A DNA stretch of 64,000 nucleotides. Source: Dongia_A sp044226685 (GTDB lineage: Bacteria; Pseudomonadota; Alphaproteobacteria; Dongiales; Dongiaceae). Below are positions 52,523 to 63,362 of the stretch, one piece after another. Location of the stretch: positions 1 to 64,000 of the forward strand of contig JBGAGP010000007.1 of assembly GCA_044226685.1 (NCBI GenBank), written 5' to 3'. Below the pieces are notes generated by a model. It ran no database searches and was not told the DNA's origin. It saw nothing but the letters and a program-made list of their open reading frames with translations. Both the position numbers and the translations under genes were made by a program. Every line of letters starts with the position of its first letter. The stretch's first letter is position 1.

Positions 52523-53912
52523 AGCCCATCATCCCGGTCTCCTGGTGCTCGATGATATGGCAATGCATCATCCAGTCGCCGGGATTGTCGGCTATGAAGC
52601 AGATCTCAACCCGCTCCTTGGGCGCCACCAGCACGGTATCGGCCAGGTGCGGCACGATCTCCTTCCGGTTCGAGCGCAGCACCCGGAAGCTGTGGCCGTG
52701 CAGGTGGATCGGGTGCGGATGCGGCGTGCCGTTGAACAGCTCGAACACGTAAGGCTGGCCCAGCTTGAGCTCGGCCAGCGGCGCCGGCTTCAGCTCGCGA
52801 CTCTGCCCCGACCATGACTTGCCGTTGATCGCCCAGAAGGTCTGGCCAGGCAGGCACAGCGCGTCCAGGCCGAGGCCGGTCTGCTTCAGCCACGCCTCCA
52901 GCTCCGGCGCGACATGGCCGGCGGTGAGATCGAAGGTCAGGCGCTCGGCCTTGGCGGGATCGGCCTCCGTCACACGCGACGGCGCGAGCGTCGGCATCGG
53001 CGCCGCGCCCTTGACCGGGGCACCGCCTGAGGTGATGCGGGCGATCGGCTTCGGCACGGTGGAGAAGACGTTGTTGAGGGCGACCTCCGCCGCCGCGTCT
53101 TCCGGCATGCGGAAGGCGATGTCGATCCGCATGGCGGGACCCAGGCGCCAGCCCTTCACCGCGATCGGCGCGACATCCGCCGGCAGCGGGTTGCCGTCGG
53201 TGGCAATGATGCGGCCGTCGGCACCGGCGAGGTCGAGCACCGCGATGCGCGAGGCGTCGAGGTTGAGCACGCGCAGCCGTACCCAGCCGCCGGCCGGTGC
53301 CTGCAGCTCCGCGACCGGCTTGCCGTTCGCCGTCTCGACATTGCCGAAGGTGCCGGCATGGGACGCGCCCTTCTCGGTGATGAAGGCGCCGAAGCTGCCA
53401 TCCGGGTTCAGCTGCCAGTCCTTGATGGCGCAGACCAGGTCGGCGGCGAACAGGCCGTCATCCGCCGGCTCTTCCACGATCAGCGCGCCGGCCAGGCCGC
53501 GGCCAAGCTGGGTGACCGTGTCGCAATGCGGGTGGAAGAAGAAGGTGCCGGCATCGGGCGGGCTGAAATCGTAGGTAAAGCTCTCGCCGGGTTCGACCGG
53601 CGGCTGGGTCATGTAGGGCACGCCGTCCATCGCCAGCGGAATGCGCAGGCCGTGCCAGTGCACCGTGGTGTGCTCGTGCAGCTCGTTCTTCAGGGTGGCG
53701 CGGAAGGGCGCGCCGCGCTGCGTGCGCAGCACCAGCGGCCATTGATCGGCATAGGCCCAGATCGGGCTGGACGGCGCGCCTGGGCCCAGCAGCGCCAGGC
53801 TGCGCGGGCGCGCGACCAGTTCGACCGGCGCCGCATCGGCCCGGGCAAAGCGCAACGGCGGCAGCGCCCCAAGCGCCACCGCCGTCGCCAGCATGTTCCG
53901 GCGTGTCAGCAT
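52506..53912 (-). CDS. multicopper oxidase, Tat-exported
   Basis: A three-domain copper oxidase of 468 residues with a twin-arginine signal (MLTRRNMLATAVALGALPP, cut near ARADA). The copper motifs are VHWHGLRIP at residues 84-92, FFHPHCD near 126, HPHPIHLHGHSFRV near 415 and HCHIIEHQETGMM near 450, so type 1, 2 and 3 sites appear complete. It resembles CueO/SufI-like oxidases. Its place between imelysin and the di-heme oxidoreductase, under a Fur box, suggests a ferroxidase for iron handling rather than copper detoxification, which is an inference. It starts 16 bp after the imelysin gene. Confidence 0.92.
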   Translation of the reverse strand: MLTRRNMLATAVALGALPPLRFARADAAPVELVARPRSLALLGPGAPSSPIWAYADQWPLVLRTQRGAPFRATLKNELHEHTTVHWHGLRIPLAMDGVPYMTQPPVEPGESFTYDFSPPDAGTFFFHPHCDTVTQLGRGLAGALIVEEPADDGLFAADLVCAIKDWQLNPDGSFGAFITEKGASHAGTFGNVETANGKPVAELQAPAGGWVRLRVLNLDASRIAVLDLAGADGRIIATDGNPLPADVAPIAVKGWRLGPAMRIDIAFRMPEDAAAEVALNNVFSTVPKPIARITSGGAPVKGAAPMPTLAPSRVTEADPAKAERLTFDLTAGHVAPELEAWLKQTGLGLDALCLPGQTFWAINGKSWSGQSRELKPAPLAELKLGQPYVFELFNGTPHPHPIHLHGHSFRVLRSNRKEIVPHLADTVLVAPKERVEICFIADNPGDWMMHCHIIEHQETGMMGYVHVG

Positions 53913-53928
53913 GGACCGCGTGGTCCGG

Positions 53929-55224
<1,296 letters not shown>

Positions 55225-55256
55225 TCCCCACCTCCTTGGTTCGGCGGCGGTAACTT

Positions 55257-55275
55257 AATGAGAATGATTATCAGA
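55257..55275 (-). promoter_or_regulatory. Fur box upstream of the imelysin operon
   Basis: On the minus strand the site reads TCTGATAATCATTCTCATT, close to the Fur consensus GATAATGATAATCATTATC. It lies 33 to 51 bp before the imelysin ATG, over the expected promoter. It should make the five-gene operon iron-repressed. Confidence 0.8.
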
Positions 55276-55343
55276 GGCAATCGCAATAACCGGCGCATTT
55301 CGCCGCAGCCGGCGACTTCTGGTCAATCCATTGAAATAGCTTG

Positions 55344-55655
55344 CTATTTCACGCGCTGGACGACCTCGAAACCCTCGAAGCTGGGGCCGCCGATATAGAG
55401 ATCCTTGGTCTGGCCGGCATTCTGATGCGCCTTGCGGAAGGCCTCTGACCTGGTCCAGACCTCGAAGGTGTCCCTGGTCGACCAGACCGTGTGGGACGAA
55501 TAGAGCGTGTGGTCCTCGCGCCGGGGGCCCTTCAACAGATGGAACTCGACGAAGCCCGGCACATCGCGCAGCAGGATGTCACGCTCGCGCCATACCCGCT
55601 CGAATTCGCCTTCCTGGCCCAGCTTCACCTGGAAGCGGTTCATGGCGATGTACAT
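55344..55655 (-). CDS. IsdG/HmuQ-type heme-degrading monooxygenase
   Basis: A 103-residue ABM-fold protein, the length of IsdG/IsdI. The residues needed for heme breakdown stand at the right positions: N6 in MNRFQV, W67 in FEVWTRSEAF and H77 in RKAHQNAG. It is 32 bp downstream of hmuV at the end of the heme uptake operon, so it should open imported heme and free its iron in the cytoplasm. The product (staphylobilin-like or biliverdin) cannot be predicted. A role in antibiotic synthesis, suggested by the family name, is unlikely here. Confidence 0.88.
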   Translation of the reverse strand: MYIAMNRFQVKLGQEGEFERVWRERDILLRDVPGFVEFHLLKGPRREDHTLYSSHTVWSTRDTFEVWTRSEAFRKAHQNAGQTKDLYIGGPSFEGFEVVQRVK

Positions 55656-55687
55656 GCGTCGTCTCCTTCTGGATTGCGATGGGTGGC

Positions 55688-56494
55688 TCAGTGAATCGAT
55701 CCGGCGCCAGGCCAGACCAGTACATAGGGACGCTCGCGGCCCGGCTCGCTGATGACGCGGGCCTCGACGCCGAAGACCGAACGCATGAGCTCCGCCGTCA
55801 GCACTGCCCGCGGCGCGCCGGCGGCGACAATGCGGCCCTGCTGCAGCACGTGGATGCGATCGGCATAGCCGGCCGCGTGGTTGGGGTCGTGCAGCACGGC
55901 CAGGACCGCGACACCTGAATCGGCCAGGCGGCGCGCGGCGCCCAATGCCAGATGCTGATGCGCGAGATCAAGGTTGTTGGTCGGTTCGTCCAGCAGCAGA
56001 TAGCGCTCGCTCTCACCTTCCCCCTCGGACCGCGCGATCTGCGCCAGGACCCGGGCCAGCTGCACGCGCTGCTTCTCGCCGCCGGACAGGGTCGGATAGG
56101 AGCGCTCCGCCAGGTGCAGCACGCCGGTCTCCGACATTGCCGCCGCCGCCGCGCGCAGATCGGCGCGGGCCGGATGCCGGCCCATATGCGGCGAGCGGCC
56201 GATGAGCACCACCTGCAAGGCGGTGAAGGGAAAACCCAGCGTCGCGTTCTGCGACAGCACGGCGCGGCGGCGCGCAAGTTCCTTCATCGGCCAGGCACCG
56301 AGCGTGCGGCCGCCGAGCGCGACGGCGCCACGGTCCGGTTCCAGGCTGCCGGCCAGCGCCTGCAGCAGCGTCGACTTGCCGGCGCCGTTCGGCCCGATCA
56401 CCGCCGCCATCTCGCCGGGCGCAACGGCCAGGCTGACCGCGTCGAGGATGCGCCGGCTGCCGCGCAGCACGCTGAGGCCTTCGCCCCGCAGCAT
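55688..56494 (-). CDS. hmuV: heme ABC transporter ATP-binding protein
   Basis: ATPase of the heme importer HmuTUV, 268 residues. Motifs are Walker A GPNGAGKSTLL near residue 37, the ABC signature LSGGEKQRVQLARVL near 138 and Walker B YLLLDEPTNNLD near 166. The ATG shares one base with the hmuU stop codon. A GTG two codons upstream is an alternative start. Its partners are encoded directly upstream. Confidence 0.94.
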   Translation of the reverse strand: MLRGEGLSVLRGSRRILDAVSLAVAPGEMAAVIGPNGAGKSTLLQALAGSLEPDRGAVALGGRTLGAWPMKELARRRAVLSQNATLGFPFTALQVVLIGRSPHMGRHPARADLRAAAAAMSETGVLHLAERSYPTLSGGEKQRVQLARVLAQIARSEGEGESERYLLLDEPTNNLDLAHQHLALGAARRLADSGVAVLAVLHDPNHAAGYADRIHVLQQGRIVAAGAPRAVLTAELMRSVFGVEARVISEPGRERPYVLVWPGAGSIH

Positions 56495-57588
56495 CACCAC
56501 GCCCCCCGGTTGCGCTGGCGCAGCAGCAGCCAGAGGAAGAACGGCCCGCCGAACAAGGCGGTCAGGATGCCGATCGGCAGCTCCGCTGGCAGCACCAGGG
56601 TGCGCGCCATCATGTCCGCCAGCAGCACCAGCGCGGCGCCGAGCAGGGCGGAGAGCGGGAACAGGGTGCGGTGGTCAGCCCCCATCATCAGCCGCACCAG
56701 ATGCGGCACCACCAGGCCGACAAAGCCGATGGCCCCGGTCAGCGCCACGATGGCGCCGACATCCAGGGCCACTAGGCCGACCATCAGGCGCTTCATGCGC
56801 TCGACCCGGAAGCCGAGATGGCGTGCCTCGGATTCGCCCAGCAGCAGCGCGTTCAAATGCCGGGCGAAGCGCATCAGGATCAGCGTGGGCAGCAGGATCA
56901 GCGGCGCCGCCACCATGAGGCGTGGCCAGGTGACGCCGTTCAGGCTGCCGAGCATCCAGAAATTGAGGTCGCGCAATTCCTGTTCCGAGCTGAGGAAGAC
57001 CAACAGGCCGATGCCGGCCGCCGCCATGGCGTTGATGGCAACGCCGGAGAGCAGCAGGGTGGCGACCTCTGTGCGCCCGTCGCGGGTGGCGACCAGATAG
57101 ACGGCGACGGTCGCCAGCAGCCCGCCGCCAAAGGCCGCCAGCGGCAAAGCGTGGCGCAGCAGATCGGCGGGCAGGACCTGCACCAGAGCGCGCCCGAGCA
57201 CGATGAAGGCAGCGGCGGCCAGCGCGGCACCGGTCGAGACCCCGACCAGCCCGGGATCGGCGAGCGGGTTGCGGAACAGGCCCTGCAACGTGACGCCGGC
57301 CACGGCCAAGCCGGCGCCGGTCAGCATGCCGAGAACGATCCGCGGCAGGCGGATATCGAGCAGGATGGTGGCAAGCGCCTGGGTTTCCGGCGCCGCCTCC
57401 GCCAGGCCCAGGCGCCCGGCGAACATCTGAAACGCGTCCAGCGGTGCGATGTGGATGGCGCCGGCATGGATCGAGACGAAACACGCCACCAGCAGAAAAA
57501 CGGACGCAACTGCCAGCGCCAGCGCCGCGCGCTGGCCCTGGCGCCGCACCAGGACGTCGAAGCTGCCGACCGGGTCCAAGGTGGTCAT
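56494..57588 (-). CDS. hmuU: heme ABC transporter permease
   Basis: FecCD/BtuC-type permease of 364 residues with about ten helices. Recognisable blocks are DIRLPRIVLGMLTGAGLAVA, LQGLFRNPLADPGLVGVSTG and IGFVGLVVPHLVRLMMGADH, the last being the coupling loop to the ATPase. Its start overlaps the hmuT stop by 4 bp (ATGA) and its stop overlaps the hmuV start. Confidence 0.95.
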   Translation of the reverse strand: MTTLDPVGSFDVLVRRQGQRAALALAVASVFLLVACFVSIHAGAIHIAPLDAFQMFAGRLGLAEAAPETQALATILLDIRLPRIVLGMLTGAGLAVAGVTLQGLFRNPLADPGLVGVSTGAALAAAAFIVLGRALVQVLPADLLRHALPLAAFGGGLLATVAVYLVATRDGRTEVATLLLSGVAINAMAAAGIGLLVFLSSEQELRDLNFWMLGSLNGVTWPRLMVAAPLILLPTLILMRFARHLNALLLGESEARHLGFRVERMKRLMVGLVALDVGAIVALTGAIGFVGLVVPHLVRLMMGADHRTLFPLSALLGAALVLLADMMARTLVLPAELPIGILTALFGGPFFLWLLLRQRNRGAW

Positions 57589-58481
57589 GGTGCGGCGAGG
57601 CCGGCCGGCGCCGGGATCTCGGCTCCGGGATGCAGCGCCACTGCGAGGTCGTGGATCGCCAGCGGCGTGCGCGGGCCGAAGCCGAGCAGCAGCAACGAAT
57701 CCATCGCCACCACCCGCCGCGCCTGGCCGGCTGGCGTCTCTGCGATGTCGGACCGCCGCACCAAGCCGTCGATGCCGCCCAGCTTTTCCAGGGTCAGGTC
57801 GGTGACCAGCAGCACATCGGGCCTGGCGGCGATGACCGCTTCCGAGGAGACCGGCTTGAAATGCTCGAATCCCTCGATGGCGTTACGGCCGCCGGCCAGT
57901 TGGATGATGGCGTCCGCGGAACTGTTGCGCCCGCCCACCATCGGCGCCCCTTCGCCAACCGAGAACAGGAACAGCACGCGCGGCCGCGCCGACAGGCCAT
58001 CGACGGTGGCTTGCAGCGCCGCGAAATCCGCCGTCAGCCGCGCGACCAAGGCATCGCCTTCGCGCTTGCGCCCGATGGCCTCGGCGATGGCCGCGACCTT
58101 GTCGATGACGCCTTGCGGCGAATGCGCGTCCGGCACCAGCACCAGGCACGCACCGGCCGCGCGCAGCTGGTCCAGCACCTCGGGCGGCCCCGCATCGGCG
58201 ATGGCCAGGATCACCGCCGGCGCCAGCCCGAGGATCGGCTCGGCCGACAACGCGCGCATATAGCCGACCTGCGGCAGGGCACGCGCCTCCGCCGGATAAC
58301 GGCTGGTGATGTCGACAGCGACGACGCGACTCCCCGCACCCAGTGCGTAGACGATCTCGGTCACGTCGCCGCCGATCGAAACGATCGGTCCGTCCTGCAC
58401 CGGCATCGCGCAACCAGCCCGGGCGGAGTCCGCCCAGGCCAGTGTCGCAATGATCGCGCCGGCCGCCAGGATGCCGCGCAT
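57585..58481 (-). CDS. hmuT: heme ABC transporter substrate-binding protein
   Basis: Periplasmic heme carrier of about 298 residues with a signal peptide cut near ADSARAG. The heme-ligating Tyr is probably Y74 in PQVGYMRALSAE, a block diagnostic for HmuT/ShuT, and VVAVDITSRYPAEA precedes it. The start used has GGAGG 11 nt upstream; an ATG six codons earlier has no ribosome site but cannot be excluded. It follows the heme receptor gene by about 50 bp. Confidence 0.92.
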   Translation of the reverse strand: MRGILAAGAIIATLAWADSARAGCAMPVQDGPIVSIGGDVTEIVYALGAGSRVVAVDITSRYPAEARALPQVGYMRALSAEPILGLAPAVILAIADAGPPEVLDQLRAAGACLVLVPDAHSPQGVIDKVAAIAEAIGRKREGDALVARLTADFAALQATVDGLSARPRVLFLFSVGEGAPMVGGRNSSADAIIQLAGGRNAIEGFEHFKPVSSEAVIAARPDVLLVTDLTLEKLGGIDGLVRRSDIAETPAGQARRVVAMDSLLLLGFGPRTPLAIHDLAVALHPGAEIPAPAGLAAP

Positions 58482-58528
58482 GCTCAAATATGCCTCCATG
58501 CGTTGATCATGTTCGGCCGGACTCCCCC

Positions 58529-60560
58529 TCAGAACGACGCCGCGTAGCTGATGGCGAGGCGATAGTCGCGGCCGGGCGCCTCCTCGAAGGCGAGGTAGCG
58601 CTCATAGGAATTGTCGAACAGGTTCTCGATCCCGGTATCGACGCGGAAACCCGCCAGCGGGCCATCGTCGGGCGCCCAACTCGCGAAGATGCCGACGACG
58701 TGATAGCTGTCGGTGGCCGTCAACTCGTCCTCGACGCGATCCTGCGCCCAGGCGAACTCGTTGGTGACGCCGGCGCTGAGGTCGAGGGAGGGTATCCTGC
58801 CACCCACGGTGAGGATCAGCTTGTCGGCCGGGATCGAGGTCAGTGGCACATTGTCGGTCTTGTTGTCGCCGCGGATGCGCGAATAGCTGCCGGAGAAGAA
58901 GGCATAGTCCGAATCGTAGGTCAGGCTGACTTCCGCCCCCTCGATCTCGGCGCGCGGCACGTTCACCGGCGTGGTGGTGAAGGTGAATGTGCCGAAATCC
59001 ATGACCACGTCGCCGTCGATGAAGTTCTTGGCGTCGGAGTTGTAATAGGCGGCGTTGAAGCGCAGCGCGTCACCCGGCAGCGCGACATCCTCGAAGCCAA
59101 GGCGCAGGCCGCCCTCCCAGGTCTCGGTCGATTCCGGCTTCAGGTCCGGGTTCGGCACGAAGACGTTATTGAAGGGTCCGAAGATGGCGAAATGCGTGCC
59201 GGCGATGTACATCTCGCGGATCGACGGCGCGCGGTAGCCCTGGCTGTAGCTGCCATAGACCGAGGCCCATTCCAGCGGCTGCCAGTTGATGCCCACCTTC
59301 GGCGACAGTCGGTCGTCGCTGCGGTTGTCGAAATCATCGCTTTCCGGATCGGTCTTGTAGTAGTCCCAGCGCAGGCCCGGCGTCAGGGTAAGCTGGTCGA
59401 ACAGCTTGATCGAATACTGGCCGTAGATGCCGACGACGTCCTGCGTCGCATCGGGGTTCTGCGATTGCTTCTCGCCATTGACCCGGCCTTCCCCGCTGTC
59501 GTGGTAGAATTCCGTGCCGAGGGTGAAGCTGTGTTTGGCCCAGCCCGTGTCGAACTCGGCGGTGTTGAAGAGATCGATGCCGGTGGTGGTCAGATTGGCC
59601 TTGGTGACCCGGTCGTAGTCCTCGCCGTCATCGGTGATGTCGGTGTCGTCGCGATAGAGCGTCGCCTGCAGGTTGACGAGGTCGGTGTCCGGGCTGTCGA
59701 AGCTGTAATGCGCCGTGGCCGTGCTCTTGCGGATCTCGTGATCGGCGTCGTATTCGAAATTCGCGTTGTCGACATCGGTCGCGAGGATGTCCTCGTCGTC
59801 CGAGAAGATCAGGCCCGAGAATTCCAGCCGGTGGCCGGCGGCAGGATTGATGCCGAGCTTGACCAGGCCGCTCTCGATCTCCGTCGCGGTATGCTCGATC
59901 TCGTCGCCGGAGCCGCCATCGTAGTTGTCGCCGTTGCGGTAGGTGAAATTACCGAGGAGGTCGATCTCATCCAGCGGCCGCAGAGCAAAGGTGGTGCTGC
60001 TCAGCCATTCGTCATTGACCGAGTGATAGCCGCCCTTCACCTTGAAGCCGAAGGTGTCGCCTTCGTCCAGGAAGTCCTCGGGTGCCGTATAGCGTCGAGC
60101 CGGTGCCCTTCAGCACCTCGACCTGCTTCAGCACGTCGGGATCGACGAACATGCTGCCACCGTGGGCGGCGCCGACATTCTGCCGTGCGCCGTCGATCGT
60201 GGTAACGATGCGGTTGGAGCCCCAGCCGGTGCCGCCGAAGCCGCGGATATTGGGTTGCGATTGCGAGCCCTTCGGCCCGCCCTCGATTTCGACACCGGGC
60301 AAATCGTTGAGGATGTCGCCCAAGGTCGAGGGCTGGCTGCGCTCGAGGTCTTCGCTGTCGATCACGTCGATCGTCGCCGGCACTTCGTCGCGCGGTGTCG
60401 GCGTCTTCGTGCCCGTCACCGTCAGCGGTTCGAGGACGATCGGCTGCGCCTGATCAGCCTGCCCCTCATCCGCCGGCGCGGATTCCTGCGCCAGGGCTCC
60501 ACTCTCCATGGCGGTCAGCCACAAGGCAGCCGCCACCACCCCAAATCTGTTCCAAGCCAT
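58529..60560 (-). pseudogene. hmuR: TonB-dependent heme receptor, frameshifted
   Basis: Outer-membrane receptor that takes heme to the periplasm. A signal peptide, TonB box region and plug (PLTVTGTKTPTPRDEV, RGFGGTGWGSNRIVTTIDGA) are in one frame up to about 60,088. The beta-barrel continues in another frame, with YSQGYRAPSIREMYIAGTHF (heme-receptor FRAP and His), VPNPDLKPE and the C-terminal YRLAISYAASF. At the join the plug reads VLKGTGSTLYG and the next frame starts APEDFLDEGD, so the conserved SGALGGVV block normally found between them is gone, together with a frame change. Both parts are well kept, so the break is either recent, a phase-variable site or an assembly error. About 677 codons in total. 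Confidence 0.85.
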
Positions 60561-60716
60561 ACCAAGTCCCCCGTTGAACCGTCACGTTGGTGGAGATTCC
60601 CTGGCTGGCTATCGTGGCCCCGCCTTGCGCCGGGCCGAGTTGCTGGCTTGGGTTGACGCCGCGCGTTCGGTGCGCCCGCGACTCCCGGTCGGCGGCGCGA
60701 TGGCGCGGCGTATTCG

Positions 60717-60926
60717 CTATTTGGTCAGGACAAGTCCGCCCCGGCTGGTGCGCCGCAGGCGATAGAGATGTCCGTCATGTTCGATTTCCGCCACGCCGGC
60801 GGAACCCAGGATCGTCGAGCTCAGAAAGCGCGGCACGCCTGCCTTGTCGCCGGATGCGGTCGCGCTGCCTTCTCCGCCAAATTCCCTGGCGTCGCGCCCC
60901 GGCCCTGTTGAGTGCGGAATGTTCAT
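60717..60926 (-). CDS. hemP: hemin uptake protein HemP/HmuP
   Basis: A small 69-residue protein whose last 40 residues are the HemP domain (RFLSSTILGSAGVAEIEHDG, then HLYRLRRTSRGGLVLTK). In Bradyrhizobium and relatives HmuP helps to activate the heme receptor gene, and it stands here directly upstream of hmuR. The start MNIPHSTGPGRD is chosen because it lies just inside the Fur-like box region; an ATG ten codons upstream is also open. The 156 bp between it and hmuR hold no gene and would be the site where HemP-dependent control of hmuR acts. Confidence 0.85.
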   Translation of the reverse strand: MNIPHSTGPGRDAREFGGEGSATASGDKAGVPRFLSSTILGSAGVAEIEHDGHLYRLRRTSRGGLVLTK

Positions 60927-60986
60927 TCTCATCCATGTCGCTGATGGCACGGCCACAGCACGCTCCCCGAAACATCCTCGTCTTAA

Positions 60987-61007
60987 TGCAAACGATTCTC
61001 ATTTGCA
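60987..61007 (-). promoter_or_regulatory. Fur-like palindrome upstream of hemP-hmuR
   Basis: A 21-bp palindrome with ends tgcaaa and tttgca and the centre cgattctca stands 61 to 81 bp before the hemP ATG. The centre read on the minus strand (TGAGAATCG) matches the core of Fur-type boxes, and TGCAAA ends are seen in alphaproteobacterial Fur/Mur sites. It should put hemP and hmuR under iron control. An Irr site is an alternative reading. Confidence 0.75.
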
Positions 61008-61039
61008 ATAGTGCGAGAGGGATTTTTCAGGCGATTTTC

Positions 61040-61948
61040 TCAGCGCAGGGTGAACTGCACCGGCACGACGATTTCCACCACCGCATCCGAGATTTCCGCC
61101 GGCAGGGGCGGCAGCGGCTGCGCCCGCTCGATCATCGCCAGCACTTCGGCATCAAGCGCCTCGTAGCCGGAGCTCTTGGCCAGGGCGTAGCTCAGGACCC
61201 GGCCGCTGCGATCCATGCGGAAGCGGAGCAGACTGGTGCCCTGCTGCAGGCGCTTGCGGGCGGCGCGCGGATAATTCTTGTGCCGCTCCAGATGCGCAAG
61301 CAGCAGCCCCTGCCAGTTGGCCTGTGCCGCCGCGCGGCGGGCGAGCTCGGCGGCGGAAGGCGCCGCGGCGATCGCCGCCTGCTGCACCGGCTTTGCGGGC
61401 GGTGCGGACGCAGCAGCCGCTAACGCGGGCGCTGGCATGGCTTGCGGAGCCGGTTGTGATTGCAACGCGGCCGGAATCGGCTTGGCGGCCAGCTTTTCCT
61501 TCTTTGCTGGTTTTTCCTTGTTAGCCGGCTTTTCCGTGGCGGCCAGTTTCTGCGGCTCCGCCGTCTTCGGCTTTGCTTTCGGCGGCTCGACGACCGGCTT
61601 CGCTGCGGCCGGAGTGGGGAGCGGCTCCGGCGGCGTCGCTTTAGGATTGACCAGAGACGGCGACGAATCCTCAGCCGCGGCGGCCGCTTCCGGCGCGGCG
61701 CGCGGCGTCGGCAGCGGATCCGGCCGGCGCCATTCCGGCGTGGCCAACGTCGGATTTGCCGGCGCAGCTGGCGCGGGCGCCAGCTCCAGCATGATCGCCG
61801 CGGCCGGCAGAATCGGTGGCGGCGCGTCGTTCCACTGCATCAATCCAGCCGCGACCGCGCCGCCATGCAAGGCGAGCGTGACCGCGAGCGCGCCGGACCA
61901 GCGCAGCAGACCGCGCTCAGGCCCGCCGCTATGGCTGTGGGGCGGCAT
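61040..61948 (-). CDS. tonB: TonB energy transducer
   Basis: Inner-membrane protein that passes proton-motive energy to outer-membrane receptors; 302 residues. It has one N-terminal helix (GALAVTLALHGGAVAAGLMQ), a Pro/Ala/Lys-rich middle of about 150 residues that spans the periplasm (KPANKEKPAKKEKLAAKP) and the C-terminal TonB domain with YPRAARKRLQQGTSLLRFR and LDAEVLAMIERAQPLPPLP. The ATG start overlaps exbD by 20 bp; a TTG nine codons upstream is less likely. With exbB and exbD it forms the energy complex for the heme receptor downstream. Confidence 0.93.
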   Translation of the reverse strand: MPPHSHSGGPERGLLRWSGALAVTLALHGGAVAAGLMQWNDAPPPILPAAAIMLELAPAPAAPANPTLATPEWRRPDPLPTPRAAPEAAAAAEDSSPSLVNPKATPPEPLPTPAAAKPVVEPPKAKPKTAEPQKLAATEKPANKEKPAKKEKLAAKPIPAALQSQPAPQAMPAPALAAAASAPPAKPVQQAAIAAAPSAAELARRAAAQANWQGLLLAHLERHKNYPRAARKRLQQGTSLLRFRMDRSGRVLSYALAKSSGYEALDAEVLAMIERAQPLPPLPAEISDAVVEIVVPVQFTLR

Positions 61949-62378
61949 CGCCGTTCCCGGCCGGAGCCGATTCAAGGCCCACCAGGGCCACCTTCAGGTA
62001 GCCCGCCGCGCGCAGCAGGTTCATCACCTCCATCAGTGCCCCGTATTCCACCGACTTGTCGGCACGCAGGAAGATGCGCGTGCTCTTGTCGCCCTTGGCG
62101 GCCAGGTCCAGTGCATCTGGCAGCGCCCCGCGCCCGATCTCGCTGTTGCCAAGGCTGAGTGACAAGTCCTGGCGCAGGCTGAGGAACAGCGGCTGGTCGG
62201 GGCGCGGCTGCGGCGTCGCGGTGGAGGCCGGCAGGTCGACCGCGACATCGACGGTGGAGAGCGGTGCCGCCACCATGAAAATGATCAGCAGTACCAGCAT
62301 CACGTCGATGAAGGGCGTCACGTTGATCTCGTGCGCCTCGGCAAGCTCCTCGTCCTCGCGCTGCAGGAAGGCGGCCAT
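61929..62378 (-). CDS. exbD: biopolymer transport protein ExbD
   Basis: A 149-residue partner of ExbB and TonB with one N-terminal helix carrying the essential Asp in HEINVTPFIDVMLVLLIIFM, near residue 25. The rest is a periplasmic domain (LSLRQDLSLSLGNSEIGRGA). It starts 6 bp after exbB and overlaps tonB, an exbB-exbD-tonB operon of the usual alphaproteobacterial form. Confidence 0.94.
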   Translation of the reverse strand: MAAFLQREDEELAEAHEINVTPFIDVMLVLLIIFMVAAPLSTVDVAVDLPASTATPQPRPDQPLFLSLRQDLSLSLGNSEIGRGALPDALDLAAKGDKSTRIFLRADKSVEYGALMEVMNLLRAAGYLKVALVGLESAPAGNGDAAPQP

Positions 62379-62384
62379 CGGCGG

Positions 62385-63266
<882 letters not shown>

Positions 63267-63362
63267 TGCGGTCGGTCACCCCTTCTTGCGCCGTCCCTGG
63301 CCACTGCCGGCCAGGACGGCTCTTGGGGGGTCTCTTAGCCTATTTGCGAATGCCTCGCAATA

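Noticed and set aside
55344..55655. Antibiotic biosynthesis enzyme
   Set aside because: The family name suggests it, but the IsdG triad and the place after hmuV make heme degradation far more likely.
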